Assembly: GCF_000720255.1 (NCBI RefSeq) | Contig: NZ_JOJE01000020.1 | Location: 124,001-188,000 of the forward strand | DNA length: 64,000 nt | From: Streptomyces griseus subsp. griseus | GTDB taxonomy: Bacteria > Actinomycetota > Actinomycetes > Streptomycetales > Streptomycetaceae | Reading direction: 5' to 3' | Part shown: piece by piece, positions 17,123-28,197 of the stretch | Layout of the letters: every line of letters begins with the position of its first letter | Position numbering within the stretch: the first letter of the stretch is position 1 | Program-made: the position numbers and the translations under genes | Notes under the pieces: model-generated | Databases searched by the model: none | Told to the model about the DNA's origin: nothing | What the model saw: the letters and a program-made list of their open reading frames with translations, nothing else

Positions 17123-17947
17123 ATGTCCGACACCACGACCGACATCACATCGACGACCTCGAACGATGACGACCTCACCAGGCGTCTGACCCACCCCGGC
17201 CATCCGCGCAGCAACCGCTACGACGCCCGCTGGACCATCGAGAACCAGATGGGCCCGAACGCGCTGTGGCTGCTGGAGTGGCTGGCCCCCGCCCTCGGCC
17301 TGGAGGAACTGCGCCCCGGCGCCCGTGTCCTCGACCTCGGCTGCGGACGCGCCATGACGTCCGTGTTCCTCGCCAGGGAGTACGACGTCCAGGTCGTCGC
17401 CGCCGACCTGTGGGTGAAGCCCGACGAGAACGCCCCGCGCATCGCCGAGGCGGGCGTCGCGGACCGGGTCCTGCCCGTGTTCGCCGAGGCCCACGACCTG
17501 CCGTTCGGCGAGGGCACCTTCGACGCGATCGTGAGCATCGACGCGTACCAGTACTTCGGCACCAACGACCTCTACCTGCCCACCGTGACCAGGCTGCTGA
17601 AGCCCGGCGGGCGGATCGGTGTCGTGATGCCGGCGCTGCGGGAGGAGCCGGAGGGCGACGAGCCGCCGGCGCACCTGAAGGAGTACTGGAAGAAGGATCC
17701 CGGCTTCTGGGCGTTCCACTCCCCCGCCTGGTGGCGGCGGCTGTGGACGCGGAGCGGGGCCGTGGAGGTCGAGACGGCCGACTGGCTCGACGACGGCTGG
17801 CGCGACTGGCTGCTGTGGAGCGAGGTGTGCGCCGAGGAGAGCCCGAGCGAGTTCATGGCCGAGATGGCCCGCTGGTCGGTCGAGCTGATGCACGCCGATG
17901 TGGAGCACGTCCTGGGCTTCACCCGGATCGTCGGCCGCCGCCTGTAA
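17123..17947 (+). CDS. Class I SAM-dependent methyltransferase
   Basis: 274 aa. The SAM-binding motif I is ARVLDLGCGRAMTSVFLAREY (about residue 72), motif II lies around VVAADLWVKPDE, and DAIVSIDAYQYFG is the strand-4 region, followed by RLLKPGGRIGVVMP. The domain layout is that of UbiE/cyclopropane-synthase-like small-molecule methyltransferases; the acceptor is not identifiable. Start ATG 17123 follows AAGGACTCAAGGAG. It converges on gatB with a strong terminator between them. Confidence 0.88.
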   Translation: MSDTTTDITSTTSNDDDLTRRLTHPGHPRSNRYDARWTIENQMGPNALWLLEWLAPALGLEELRPGARVLDLGCGRAMTSVFLAREYDVQVVAADLWVKPDENAPRIAEAGVADRVLPVFAEAHDLPFGEGTFDAIVSIDAYQYFGTNDLYLPTVTRLLKPGGRIGVVMPALREEPEGDEPPAHLKEYWKKDPGFWAFHSPAWWRRLWTRSGAVEVETADWLDDGWRDWLLWSEVCAEESPSEFMAEMARWSVELMHADVEHVLGFTRIVGRRL

Positions 17948-17965
17948 GCCCCTGCGTGTAAATGC

Positions 17966-18001
17966 CCAGGGGGATGCATCGAGTCCGATGCATCCCCCTG
18001 G
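17966..18001. terminator. Bidirectional terminator between the methyltransferase gene and gatB
   Basis: A perfect 16-bp stem, CCAGGGGGATGCATCG (17966-17981) and its complement (17986-18001), with a 4-nt loop. It sits between two convergent stop codons (17947 and 18011) and can serve both strands. Confidence 0.9.
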
Positions 18002-18010
18002 GGTTCACGC

Positions 18011-19525
18011 TCAGCCTTCGCTGACTCCCAGCTTCTGAAGGATCAGTTCCTTCACACGGGCCGCGTCGGCCTGACCGCGCGTGGCCTTCATGACCGCGCC
18101 GACCAGGGCGCCGGCCGCGGCCACCTTGCCGCCGCGGATCTTGTCCGCGACGCCCGGGTTGCCGGCGATGGCCTCCTCGACGGCGGCGGTCAGCGCGCCC
18201 TCGTCGGAGACGACCTTCAGACCGCGCTTGTCGACGACCTCGTCCGGAGTGCCCTCGCCCGCGAGGACGCCCTCGATGACCTGACGGGCCAGCTTGTCGT
18301 TCAGGTCACCCTTCGACACGAGCGCGGTGACCCGGGCGACCTGCGCCGGGGTGATCGCCAGCTCGTCCAGCGCCTTGCCCGACTCGTTGGCGGCGCGCGC
18401 GAGCTCGCCCATCCACCACTTGCGGGCCGAGGCCGCGTCGGCGCCGGCGTCCATCGTGGCCACGATCAGGTCCAGGGCACCGGCGTTGGTGATCGACTGC
18501 ATGTCGACGGCGCTGATGCCCCACTCCGCGAGCAGCCGGTTGCGGCGGGCCAGCGGCAGCTCCGGCAGCGCGGAGCGGATCTCCTCGACCCACTCGCGGG
18601 ACGGGGCGACCGGGACGAGGTCGGGCTCCGGGAAGTACCGGTAGTCCTCGGCCTCCTCCTTCACGCGGCCCGAGGTCGTCGACCCGGTGTCCTCGTGGAA
18701 GTGGCGGGTCTCCTGGACGATCAGGCCACCGCTCTGGAGTACGGCGGCGTGCCGCTGGATCTCGAAGCGGGCCGCGCGCTCCACGGACCGCAGCGAGTTC
18801 ACGTTCTTCGTCTCGGAACGCGTGCCGAACTTCTCGGTGCCGTTCGGGCGCAGCGACAGGTTCACGTCGCAGCGCATCTGGCCCATCTCCATACGGGCCT
18901 CGGAGACGCCGAGCGCCCGGATGACCTCGCGCAGCTCACGGACGTAAGCCCGCGCGACCTCGGGGGCACGCTCGCCCGCGCCCTCGATCGGCTTGGTGAC
19001 GATCTCGATGAGCGGGATGCCGGCGCGGTTGTAGTCGAGCAGGGAGTGGGACGCGCCGTGGATACGGCCGGTGGCGCCGCCGACGTGGGTCGACTTGCCG
19101 GTGTCCTCCTCCATGTGGGCGCGCTCGATCTCCACGCGGAAGGTCTCGCCGTCCTCCAGCTGCACGTCGAGGTAGCCGTTGAAGGCGATCGGCTCGTCGT
19201 ACTGGGAGGTCTGGAAGTTCTTCGGCATGTCCGGATAGAAGTAGTTCTTCCGGGCGAAGCGGCACCATTCGGCGATCTCGCAGTTCAGCGCGAGACCGAT
19301 CTTGATCGCGGACTCGACGCCGGTCGCGTTGACGACCGGGAGCGAGCCGGGCAGTCCGAGGCAGGTGGGGCAGGTCTGCGCGTTGGCGTCCTGACCGAGT
19401 GCGGTCGAACAACCGCAGAACATCTTGGTCTTGGTGCCGAGTTCGACATGGACCTCGAGGCCCATGACGGGGTCGTACGACGCGAGTGCTTCCTCGTACG
19501 ACACCAGGTCGGTCGTGGTGGTCAC
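18011..19525 (-). CDS. gatB: Asp-tRNA(Asn)/Glu-tRNA(Gln) amidotransferase subunit B
   Basis: 504 aa. GatB binds the mischarged tRNA and phosphorylates its Glu/Asp side chain so that ammonia from GatA can form the amide. Signature segments are [21 protein letters not shown] near the N terminus (with zinc-type cysteines CGC and TCPTC), the cradle domain with NKAGIPL-type motif read here as [18 protein letters not shown] (about residue 165), and a C-terminal YqeY-like helical tail from about residue 355. Length is normal for the family. It follows gatC-gatA and a small membrane-protein gene on the same strand. Confidence 0.97.
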   Translation of the reverse strand: MTTTTDLVSYEEALASYDPVMGLEVHVELGTKTKMFCGCSTALGQDANAQTCPTCLGLPGSLPVVNATGVESAIKIGLALNCEIAEWCRFARKNYFYPDMPKNFQTSQYDEPIAFNGYLDVQLEDGETFRVEIERAHMEEDTGKSTHVGGATGRIHGASHSLLDYNRAGIPLIEIVTKPIEGAGERAPEVARAYVRELREVIRALGVSEARMEMGQMRCDVNLSLRPNGTEKFGTRSETKNVNSLRSVERAARFEIQRHAAVLQSGGLIVQETRHFHEDTGSTTSGRVKEEAEDYRYFPEPDLVPVAPSREWVEEIRSALPELPLARRNRLLAEWGISAVDMQSITNAGALDLIVATMDAGADAASARKWWMGELARAANESGKALDELAITPAQVARVTALVSKGDLNDKLARQVIEGVLAGEGTPDEVVDKRGLKVVSDEGALTAAVEEAIAGNPGVADKIRGGKVAAAGALVGAVMKATRGQADAARVKELILQKLGVSEG

Positions 19526-19540
19526 GGTGTAACTTCCCTC

Positions 19541-19780
19541 TCAGCCCAGCAGGACGTCGTCGTCGCCCAGCCGCTTCAGCTCGCGGTAGAGGATGGCGAG
19601 GCCGGTGACGATCGCGGCGGCGGACACGGTGGCGTCGATCAGGACGAGCGTGTCCTGCTCGGCCCGGGCCTTCTTCAGCCGCTTGGCGACACCGATCGCG
19701 CCGAACGCCGTGGCGGCCATGGACAGGTACGTACCGGACTTGGACTTCTTGAAGCCCTTGGCCTTGTTCAGTGCGCTCAC
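19541..19780 (-). CDS. Small membrane protein coupled to gatA
   Basis: 79 aa. It begins at GTG 19780, whose last bases form the TGA stop of gatA (GTGA overlap), with GAGGAGG 10 nt upstream, so translation is coupled. The sequence [41 protein letters not shown] has a basic N terminus, then a hydrophobic segment, a basic stretch and a second hydrophobic segment ([28 protein letters not shown]). No function is known to me; its fixed place between gatA and gatB suggests only co-regulation. Confidence 0.8.
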   Translation of the reverse strand: MSALNKAKGFKKSKSGTYLSMAATAFGAIGVAKRLKKARAEQDTLVLIDATVSAAAIVTGLAILYRELKRLGDDDVLLG

Positions 19781-21270
19781 AGCGACGGAGCCTCCTCGAT
19801 CAGCGGGTGCCCCCACTTTTCCACGAAGGCGGCCTCGACGGCGGCGCCGACCTTGTAGAGGCGCTCGTCCTTCATCACGGGGGCGATGATCTGCAGGCCG
19901 ACCGGGAGGTTGTCCTCCGGGGCGAGGCCGCAGGGCAGGGACATGGCCGCGTTGCCCGCCAGGTTGGTCGGGATGGTGCACAGGTCGGCGAGGTACATCG
20001 CCATCGGGTCGTCGGCGCGCTCGCCGATCGCGAAGGCGGTGGTCGGGGTCGTCGGGGAGACGATCACGTCGACCTGCTCGAACGCCTTGTCGAAGTCCTG
20101 CTTGATGAGCGTACGGACCTTCTGGGCGCTGCCGTAGTAGGCGTCGTAGTAGCCGCTGGACAGGGCGTACGTGCCCAGCATGATCCGGCGCTTGACCTCG
20201 GGGCCGAAGCCCGCCTCACGGGTGAGGGAGGTGACCTCCTCGGCCGAGTGGTTGCCGTCGTCGCCGGTCCGCACGCCGTAGCGCAGGCCGTCGAAGCGGG
20301 CGAGGTTGGACGAGCACTCGGAGGGGGCGATCAGGTAGTACGCCGAGAGGGCCAGGTCGAAGGACGGGCAGTCCAGCTCGACGATCTCGGCGCCGAGCTC
20401 CTTCAGGAGGGCGACGGACTCGTCGAAGCGCTGGATGACACCGGCCTGGTAGCCCTCGCCGCGGAACTGCTTGACCACGCCGACGCGCATGCCTTCGACG
20501 CTGCCGTTGCGGGCGGCCTCGACGACCGGCGGGACCGGGGCGTCGATGGAGGTGGAGTCGAGCGGGTCGTGCCCGGCGATCACCTCGTGCAGCAGGGCCG
20601 CGTCCAGGACCGTACGGGCGCAGGGGCCGCCCTGGTCCAGGGAGGAGGAGAACGCCACCATGCCGTAGCGGGAGACGGCTCCGTACGTCGGCTTGACGCC
20701 GACCGTGCCGGTGACGGCGGCCGGCTGACGGATCGAGCCGCCGGTGTCGGTGCCGATGGCGAGCGGGGCCTGGAAGGAGGCGAGCGCGGCGGAGGAGCCG
20801 CCGCCGGAGCCGCCGGGGATCTTGGTGAGGTCCCAGGGGTTTCCGGTCGGGCCGTAGGCGCTGTTCTCGGTGGAGGACCCCATGGCGAACTCGTCCATGT
20901 TGGTCTTGCCGAGGATGACGACGTCGGCGGCCTTCAGCCGCTTGGTGAGCGTCGCGTCGTACGGCGGGATCCAGCCCTCGAGGATCTTCGAGCCGACGGT
21001 CGTGGGCACGCCCTCGGTGGTGAAGATGTCCTTGAGCGCGAGGGGGACGCCGGCCAGCGGGCCGAGCTTCTCGCCGCGCTCGCGCTTGGCGTCGACGGCG
21101 CGGGCCTGCGCGAGGGCGCCCTCGCGGTCGACGTGCAGGAAGGCGTGCACCTTCTCGTCGACGGCCTCGATCCGGGCGAGGTGGGCCTCGGTGACCTGCA
21201 CCGCGGTGAGCTCACCGGAGGCGATCTTCGCGGCGGTCTCGGCGGCCGTGAGCTTGATGATGTCCGTCAT
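19777..21270 (-). CDS. gatA: Asp-tRNA(Asn)/Glu-tRNA(Gln) amidotransferase subunit A
   Basis: 497 aa amidase-signature enzyme that releases ammonia from glutamine for the GatB reaction. The Ser-cisSer-Lys triad is visible: Lys in [10 protein letters not shown] (about residue 80), the [11 protein letters not shown] loop (about 157-165) and the nucleophilic Ser in [12 protein letters not shown] (about 183). The start ATG 21270 ([20 protein letters not shown]) lies 5 bp after gatC, so the two are one operon. The much longer upstream frame is a GC-rich artefact. Confidence 0.98.
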   Translation of the reverse strand: MTDIIKLTAAETAAKIASGELTAVQVTEAHLARIEAVDEKVHAFLHVDREGALAQARAVDAKRERGEKLGPLAGVPLALKDIFTTEGVPTTVGSKILEGWIPPYDATLTKRLKAADVVILGKTNMDEFAMGSSTENSAYGPTGNPWDLTKIPGGSGGGSSAALASFQAPLAIGTDTGGSIRQPAAVTGTVGVKPTYGAVSRYGMVAFSSSLDQGGPCARTVLDAALLHEVIAGHDPLDSTSIDAPVPPVVEAARNGSVEGMRVGVVKQFRGEGYQAGVIQRFDESVALLKELGAEIVELDCPSFDLALSAYYLIAPSECSSNLARFDGLRYGVRTGDDGNHSAEEVTSLTREAGFGPEVKRRIMLGTYALSSGYYDAYYGSAQKVRTLIKQDFDKAFEQVDVIVSPTTPTTAFAIGERADDPMAMYLADLCTIPTNLAGNAAMSLPCGLAPEDNLPVGLQIIAPVMKDERLYKVGAAVEAAFVEKWGHPLIEEAPSL

Positions 21271-21275
21271 GGCTG

Positions 21276-21572
21276 TTAGTCCTCCCCCAGGATCTGCGGC
21301 ACCTTGAAACGCTGCTGCTCCTGGGCCGGGGCGCCGGAGAGCGCCTGCTCGGGGGTGAGCGACGGACGGACCTCGTCCGCGCGCATGACGTTCGTCAGCG
21401 GGAGCGGGTGCGAGGTCGGCGGTACGTCTTGGTCGGCGACCTCGCTGACGCGGGCCACCGCGCCGATGATGTCGTCCAGCTGTCCCGCGAAGTGGTCGAG
21501 CTCTTCGGGCTTCAGCTCCAGACGCGCCAGCCGGGCGAGGTGGGCGACCTCCTCGCGCGTGATGCCAGGCAT
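21276..21572 (-). CDS. gatC: Asp-tRNA(Asn)/Glu-tRNA(Gln) amidotransferase subunit C
   Basis: 98 aa helical adaptor that wraps around GatA and stabilises the GatCAB complex. It starts [36 protein letters not shown], a classic GatC N terminus, and ends with the conserved [11 protein letters not shown] segment. First gene of the gat operon; the 258 bp upstream is mostly a long palindromic repeat, so the promoter must lie in or beside that element. Confidence 0.96.
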   Translation of the reverse strand: MPGITREEVAHLARLARLELKPEELDHFAGQLDDIIGAVARVSEVADQDVPPTSHPLPLTNVMRADEVRPSLTPEQALSGAPAQEQQRFKVPQILGED

Positions 21573-21614
21573 GCAGCGATCCTCTGGGGTGAGTGTGTGT
21601 GGTTTGGGGCCGGG

Positions 21615-21784
21615 GCTGGTCGTCCCCTTCCCGTCGCCCGCCCGAAGGGCGGGTCGCGCGGCGTCTGGTGCGTGCGATCGCAAGGCGCCGGAGCGTCCTC
21701 GTGGCGGAGCCACGTGGACGATTCGGCAACGCGGCGAGCGTGCGTGCCAGGCGTCGCGCGACAGATGGGAATGGGACGACCAGC
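21615..21784. repeat. MITE-like 170-bp imperfect palindrome
   Basis: The whole element folds back on itself. Outer arms GCTGGTCGTCCC (21615-21626) and GGGACGACCAGC (21773-21784) are perfect; next, the segment from about 21651 matches the complement of the segment ending about 21762 (both contain GTCGCGCG and CTGG-CG blocks); the centre is GTGGC-GGA-GCCAC. I recall similar GATCGCAAGGCGCCGGAGCG-type sequences from intergenic regions of other Streptomyces genomes, which would make this a dispersed non-autonomous element. No open frame of note. It separates gatC from the cupin gene. Confidence 0.65.
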
Positions 21785-21830
21785 TCCAATCCTAGGGTGT
21801 GGCGCCCACTGCCCGTGAAACGGTTTGCCG

Positions 21831-22322
21831 CTAGCGCCTTCCGTCCCACGCCGCGCTCTTCAGGAAGTGGTTGTCGTACAGCTCCTGCACTTCGAGGAGG
21901 CTCTCCGGGGTGGCCTCGCCCAGGGCGATGCGCTGGAGGTGGCGGAAGTACTCGAAGCGTTCGACGCCGGGCGTGAGAACGATGAGGAGGTCGGCGTCGG
22001 CCCCGGGGACGGCGGCGAAGGCGTGCGGCCTGCCCGGCGGGACGATGACGAGGTCGCCCGGGCCGGCGGTGACGACGTCCTCGCCGGAGAGGATCTCCGC
22101 GGCGCCGTCGAGCAGGAAGAACATCTCGGCGGAGTTGTCGTGCCAGTGCGGCTTGGCGCCGTCCGCGCCCCCTGTGAGGGTGACGCGCTGGGTGGACAGG
22201 GCGCCGCCGGTCCGGCTGCTGTCGGCCAGCAGGCGGATGGTGGTGGGCGCGCGGCCGACGACTTCGGCCTCGGCCTCGCGCACGATCACGGTCTCGTCGA
22301 ACTTCGGAACGAACAGCGACAT
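21831..22322 (-). CDS. Cupin-domain protein
   Basis: 163 aa single-domain cupin. The metal-binding motif is [17 protein letters not shown] (H-x-H then E, about residues 57-67) and the second motif [20 protein letters not shown] (His about 101). A C-terminal helical extension ([31 protein letters not shown]) is seen in quercetinase-like streptomycete cupins. It could be a dioxygenase or a small-molecule binding protein; nothing decides. It lies 26 bp downstream of the DUF4267 gene on the same strand, so both are probably controlled by the divergent TetR regulator. Confidence 0.82.
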   Translation of the reverse strand: MSLFVPKFDETVIVREAEAEVVGRAPTTIRLLADSSRTGGALSTQRVTLTGGADGAKPHWHDNSAEMFFLLDGAAEILSGEDVVTAGPGDLVIVPPGRPHAFAAVPGADADLLIVLTPGVERFEYFRHLQRIALGEATPESLLEVQELYDNHFLKSAAWDGRR

Positions 22323-22348
22323 GGTTCGGCTCCCCCTGTGAGACGTCG

Positions 22349-22720
22349 TCAGACCGCGAAGAGCAGTCCGGCACTGATCAGGACGATGATCGCGGTGGCG
22401 AAGTGGACCCCGAACGCTACGGCCTTCTTACCACCGTTGCGCAGGACTATCAGGGTGTCGCCGAACGGGATCAGCGCCACGGACAGCATCAGCCAGGCCT
22501 CGGCGTACGCGCCGCCGCCCGCCAGTACGGCGAGGCCGACCACACCGAGGGTGCCGTCCCGCAGCCCCTTGATCGAGAGGTAGGCCCCGGCGTCCCCGTC
22601 CGGACGGGCGGGCACGCCGTAGCCGGCGGCGGCCGCGCCGGGCTGGAACAGGAACCGGTAGCCGAGGAACAGGCAGAACAGGTTGAGGGCGATGGCCAGG
22701 GTGTACGCGGTGACGGTCAT
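22349..22720 (-). CDS. DUF4267-family small membrane protein
   Basis: 123 aa from ATG 22720 ([38 protein letters not shown]), preceded by AAGGAGAAACGGC. Four hydrophobic segments: residues 5-23, 55-73, 78-95 and 103-121, with the connecting [13 protein letters not shown] seen in the DUF4267 family. Function unknown. Divergent from the TetR gene across an 88-bp gap full of inverted repeats, so repression by that regulator is likely. Confidence 0.82.
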   Translation of the reverse strand: MTVTAYTLAIALNLFCLFLGYRFLFQPGAAAAGYGVPARPDGDAGAYLSIKGLRDGTLGVVGLAVLAGGGAYAEAWLMLSVALIPFGDTLIVLRNGGKKAVAFGVHFATAIIVLISAGLLFAV

Positions 22721-22734
22721 GCCGTTTCTCCTTG

Positions 22735-22798
22735 CTAGCAGCGCTAGGGACAAGAGCGAAGCTAACAGAAGCGTCGTTAGATTGTCTAGCGGTGCTAG
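22735..22798. promoter_or_regulatory. Twin operator for the divergent TetR regulator
   Basis: Two near-identical 13-bp palindromes, CTAGCAGCGCTAG (22735-22747) and CTAGCGGTGCTAG (22786-22798), flank the space between the divergent starts. Between them is a third inverted repeat, CTAAC (22762-22766) with GTTAG (22776-22780). TetR proteins usually bind such sites to shut off both promoters. Confidence 0.75.
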
Positions 22799-22808
22799 AA
22801 TCCGGAGC

Positions 22809-23393
22809 ATGTCTATTCAGACGCGCCGGGAGCGCGAACGAGCGGAGCGTGAGCGGCTGATCGTGACGGCCGCGCGGGAACTGGCGGAGGCGGAGGGCTG
22901 GGACGCGGTCACCACGCGGCGGCTGGCCGCCGAGATCGAGTACAGCCAGCCCGTCCTCTACAGCCACTTCAAGGGCAAGGGCGCGATCATGGCGGCGGTC
23001 GCCGTGGAGGGCTGCGCCGAGCTGGCGGCGGAGCTGCGGGCCGCGCGGCCGGCGGCCCGGGACACCAGGGCCGCGCTCAGGGCGGTGGGCAAGGCGTACA
23101 CGGCGTTCGCGCGGCGTCGGCCGGCCCTCTACGACGCGATCTTCACGCACGCCGTGGACCTGCCGTTCGCCACACCGGAGGCACCCGCGGCCCTGTGGGA
23201 CGCCTTCAACGAGCTCGCCGCTGCGGTGAAACCGGTGGCGGCCGAGGGCGACGACCCCGGACTCCTGACGGAGACGTACTGGGCGAGCCTCCACGGCCTG
23301 GTCACCCTGATGCGCAGCGGCCGCCTCCCGGAGGGCGCGCACGAGCGGCGCCTGGAACTGCTGATCGGGCACTTCGCGGTGGGGGCCGACTGA
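22809..23393 (+). CDS. TetR-family transcriptional regulator
   Basis: 194 aa. The DNA-binding domain is residues 5-55: RLIVTAARELAEAEGWDAVTTRRLAAEIEYSQPVLYSHFKGKGAIMAAVA, a standard TetR helix-turn-helix ending in the YxHF motif. The C-terminal ligand domain resembles the TetR_C_13/WHG group (AYTAFARRRPALYDAIFTHAVDLPF). Start ATG 22809 gives MSIQTRRERERAERER. Neighbouring palindromes are its probable operators, and the DUF4267 and cupin genes its probable targets. Confidence 0.92.
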   Translation: MSIQTRRERERAERERLIVTAARELAEAEGWDAVTTRRLAAEIEYSQPVLYSHFKGKGAIMAAVAVEGCAELAAELRAARPAARDTRAALRAVGKAYTAFARRRPALYDAIFTHAVDLPFATPEAPAALWDAFNELAAAVKPVAAEGDDPGLLTETYWASLHGLVTLMRSGRLPEGAHERRLELLIGHFAVGAD

Positions 23394-23477
23394 GAGCGCG
23401 GGACGGGGCACGGCGGGCAGCGACGGCGGGCGGCCCCCACAGGGAACGCCCGCTCTGCCCTCGCATTCGCGCGCGGG

Positions 23478-25721
23478 CTATTCGTCGGTGGCCGCCGCCG
23501 GGAGGGCGGCGGCGGGGCGCTGCCAGCCGCGTGAGCCGCGGGCCCGCAGCCAGGCCGTGGTCTCTTCGGGCGGCATCGCCGCCGCGACCAGCCAGCCCTG
23601 TACGGCGTCGCAGCCGAGGTCGCGCAGCCGCTCCCAGGTCTCGTCGTCCTCGACGCCCTCGGCGACGACGAGCAGGCCGAGGGAGTGGGCGAGGTCGACC
23701 GTGCAGCGCACGATCTCGGCGTCCTCGGTGTCGACGGCCAGCCGGGCCACGAAGGAGCGGTCGATCTTCAACTCGCTCACCGGGAGCCGTTTCAGGTGCA
23801 CCAGCGAGGAGTAGCCGGTGCCGAAGTCGTCCAGGGACATCTTGACGCCGTGCCCGGTCAGCCCGTGCAGGGTGTCGGCGGCCCGCTGCGGGTCCTCCAG
23901 CAGGACGTGTTCCGTTATCTCGAGTTGGAGCGCTCCCGCGGGCACTCCGTGGCGGGCGAGGCGGGCGGCGACGGAGCCCGCGAAGCCGGGAGTGTGCACA
24001 TCGCGCGGGGAGACGTTGACGGCGACCGGTACGTACAGCCCCTGGGCCCGCCAGGCGGCGACCTGGCCGAGCGCGGTCTCCAGCACGTACTCCGTCAGGT
24101 GGGGCATCAGCCCCGAGGACTCGGCGATGGCTATGAACTCGTCCGGCGGCACCTTGCCGCGTTCCGGATGCACCCAGCGGACCAGGGCCTCCAGACCGGC
24201 CACCTGTCCGTCGAAGCGGACCTTCGGCTGGTAGTGCAGCTGCACCTCGTGGGCGTCGAGGGCACGGCGCAGATCGCCCAGCAGGCCCAGCCGGTCGGGG
24301 GTGTTCGAGTCCCGCTTGGACTCGTAGACCTCCACGCCCGTACGGTCGCGTTTCGCCTGGTACATCGCGACGTCCGCGCGGCGCAGCAGGCCCTCGGCGT
24401 CGAGGGCGTGGTCGGGAAAGACTGCGACGCCCGCGCTGGCCTCCAGCACGAGCGTGAGGCCGTCGAGATCCAGCGGTGAGCTGAGGGCCGCGACCAGGCC
24501 ACGGGCGATACGGGTCGCGGAGGTGGTGGAGTCCGCGACGGGCAGTAAGACCGCGAACTCGTCACCACCGAGCCGGGCCGCCTCCGCCCCGCGCGGGAGG
24601 GCGAGCCGCAGCCGGTCGGCTATCTGGAGCAGCAGCCGGTCACCGGCGAGGTGACCGAGGGTGTCGTTGACCGAGCGGAAGCGGTCGAGGTCGATCAGCA
24701 TCAGGGCGGCGCGGGCGTCGATGCGCTCGGCGTCGTCGAGAGCGGTCCAGATGCGCTCCAGGAGCCACTGCCGGTTGGGCAGCCCGGTGAGCGGGTCGCG
24801 CAGTTGCTCCTCCGCGCGGGCCCGGGCCATCCACAGGGTGGAGTCGAGCGCGATGAGCGGAATGGAGAACAGCGGCAGCAGGATCGGCTTGGCGACGGCC
24901 ACCACGCACAGCAGCGGTGCGATGCCGAGCAGCGCGACCGCGACCAGACCGTGCCTGACCAGGGCGGTACGGGCGACGGTGGGCACACCCGCGCGGGGGG
25001 CGTGCAGGTACCAGAGCAGGACGCGGGTGATGGCCAGATAGGCGGCCGCGACCAGGACCACCTGGGGGCCGGTGTAGAGCGTCCAGCTGTCCGGGTTCCA
25101 GGGGTCCTCGACGGACGGCACGCCGCCGAAGAGGCCGAGGACGAGGGCGCCGGCGCCGATTCCGAGGATGTCCACCGCGCCGTGCAGGACGCCCTGCCGC
25201 CAGCGGTGGCGCCGGGCTATGCCGACCAGTACGACGACGGTGAGGCTGACCATGCCGGCGGGCACCCAGCCGTACAGCAGCAGGACGGCGAGGGTGAGGG
25301 CGGCGCCGGAGCCGGTGCCGCCCCACCAGCGGGCGCGGCCCAGCATGACGAGGTGGCCGACGATGATGCCGGTGAGGACGGCCAGGGACCAGCCGACGGT
25401 GCCGGACGGGAAGAGGGCGTGGCCGCCGGTGAAGCCGCGGTAGAAGCCGGCGCCGAGCACGAAGCCGGCCGCCGCGACGATCGCCGCCGGCAACGTGGGC
25501 CAGGACAGGTGCCGTTCGTGCTCCGCGCCGGGCAGTCCGGAAGCAGTGGCGGTGAGCGCGGCGCGGCCGTGGCCGTCGGCGGGGGTGTACTGTCCGGCGG
25601 CGCGCCCCGCCGCGCCGGAACGCTCCGCGGACCGCGTCGCCCAACGGCTCCCCCGCCAGACGCCGGTGACCCGGCGCAGGCGCAGCCGTGAGCCCGGGGC
25701 GGCGCTCTCGGTCGGTTCCAT
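23478..25721 (-). CDS. rmdB: RmdB-type membrane GGDEF/EAL c-di-GMP phosphodiesterase
   Basis: 747 aa from ATG 25721 (MEPTESAAPGSRLRLRR) after GAGAGGGACGGGA. A membrane domain of about eight segments (residues 75-300) is followed by a GGDEF domain with intact RLGGDEFAVLL (about 385) but no RxxD inhibitory site, then a full EAL domain (about 495-735). EAL residues all look catalytic: EALVRW, the Asn in AVNVSPRDVH, Glu in LEITEHV, DDFGTGYSSL, ELKIDRSFV, VAEGVED. It should hydrolyse c-di-GMP, possibly tuned by the GGDEF domain. The position beside ligA matches S. coelicolor rmdB (about SCO5495) as I remember it. With the CdgC homologue this window has two opposing c-di-GMP enzymes about 20 kb apart. 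Confidence 0.9.
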   Translation of the reverse strand: MEPTESAAPGSRLRLRRVTGVWRGSRWATRSAERSGAAGRAAGQYTPADGHGRAALTATASGLPGAEHERHLSWPTLPAAIVAAAGFVLGAGFYRGFTGGHALFPSGTVGWSLAVLTGIIVGHLVMLGRARWWGGTGSGAALTLAVLLLYGWVPAGMVSLTVVVLVGIARRHRWRQGVLHGAVDILGIGAGALVLGLFGGVPSVEDPWNPDSWTLYTGPQVVLVAAAYLAITRVLLWYLHAPRAGVPTVARTALVRHGLVAVALLGIAPLLCVVAVAKPILLPLFSIPLIALDSTLWMARARAEEQLRDPLTGLPNRQWLLERIWTALDDAERIDARAALMLIDLDRFRSVNDTLGHLAGDRLLLQIADRLRLALPRGAEAARLGGDEFAVLLPVADSTTSATRIARGLVAALSSPLDLDGLTLVLEASAGVAVFPDHALDAEGLLRRADVAMYQAKRDRTGVEVYESKRDSNTPDRLGLLGDLRRALDAHEVQLHYQPKVRFDGQVAGLEALVRWVHPERGKVPPDEFIAIAESSGLMPHLTEYVLETALGQVAAWRAQGLYVPVAVNVSPRDVHTPGFAGSVAARLARHGVPAGALQLEITEHVLLEDPQRAADTLHGLTGHGVKMSLDDFGTGYSSLVHLKRLPVSELKIDRSFVARLAVDTEDAEIVRCTVDLAHSLGLLVVAEGVEDDETWERLRDLGCDAVQGWLVAAAMPPEETTAWLRARGSRGWQRPAAALPAAATDE

Positions 25722-25989
25722 TCCCGTCCCTCTCACAGCCGGCGGTGCCCGCGCCACGCGGCCCGGTGCCCGACATCCGTCACGGCGCCGCGTTGGAAAA
25801 CCCTTCCCCGAGCCCGTCACGGACACGGGGATGCACCGGCCGCAGCTGGGCACGGCAGGCGCACATCTCAACAGTAGGCCGCGGAACGCTTCCACGGGCA
25901 GCGGTCGTCGACGGTTGCCCGAATGCGCCCCGGCCACCCGTATGCATCTGGTATGCGCCGATCGGGTGGCCTTCAACCGCCGATCCCAG

Positions 25990-28197
<2,208 letters not shown>

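Noticed and set aside
24301..24320. GTTCGAGTCCC motif resembling a tRNA T-arm
   Set aside because: It lies in the coding region of the RmdB-type gene and no cloverleaf forms around it.
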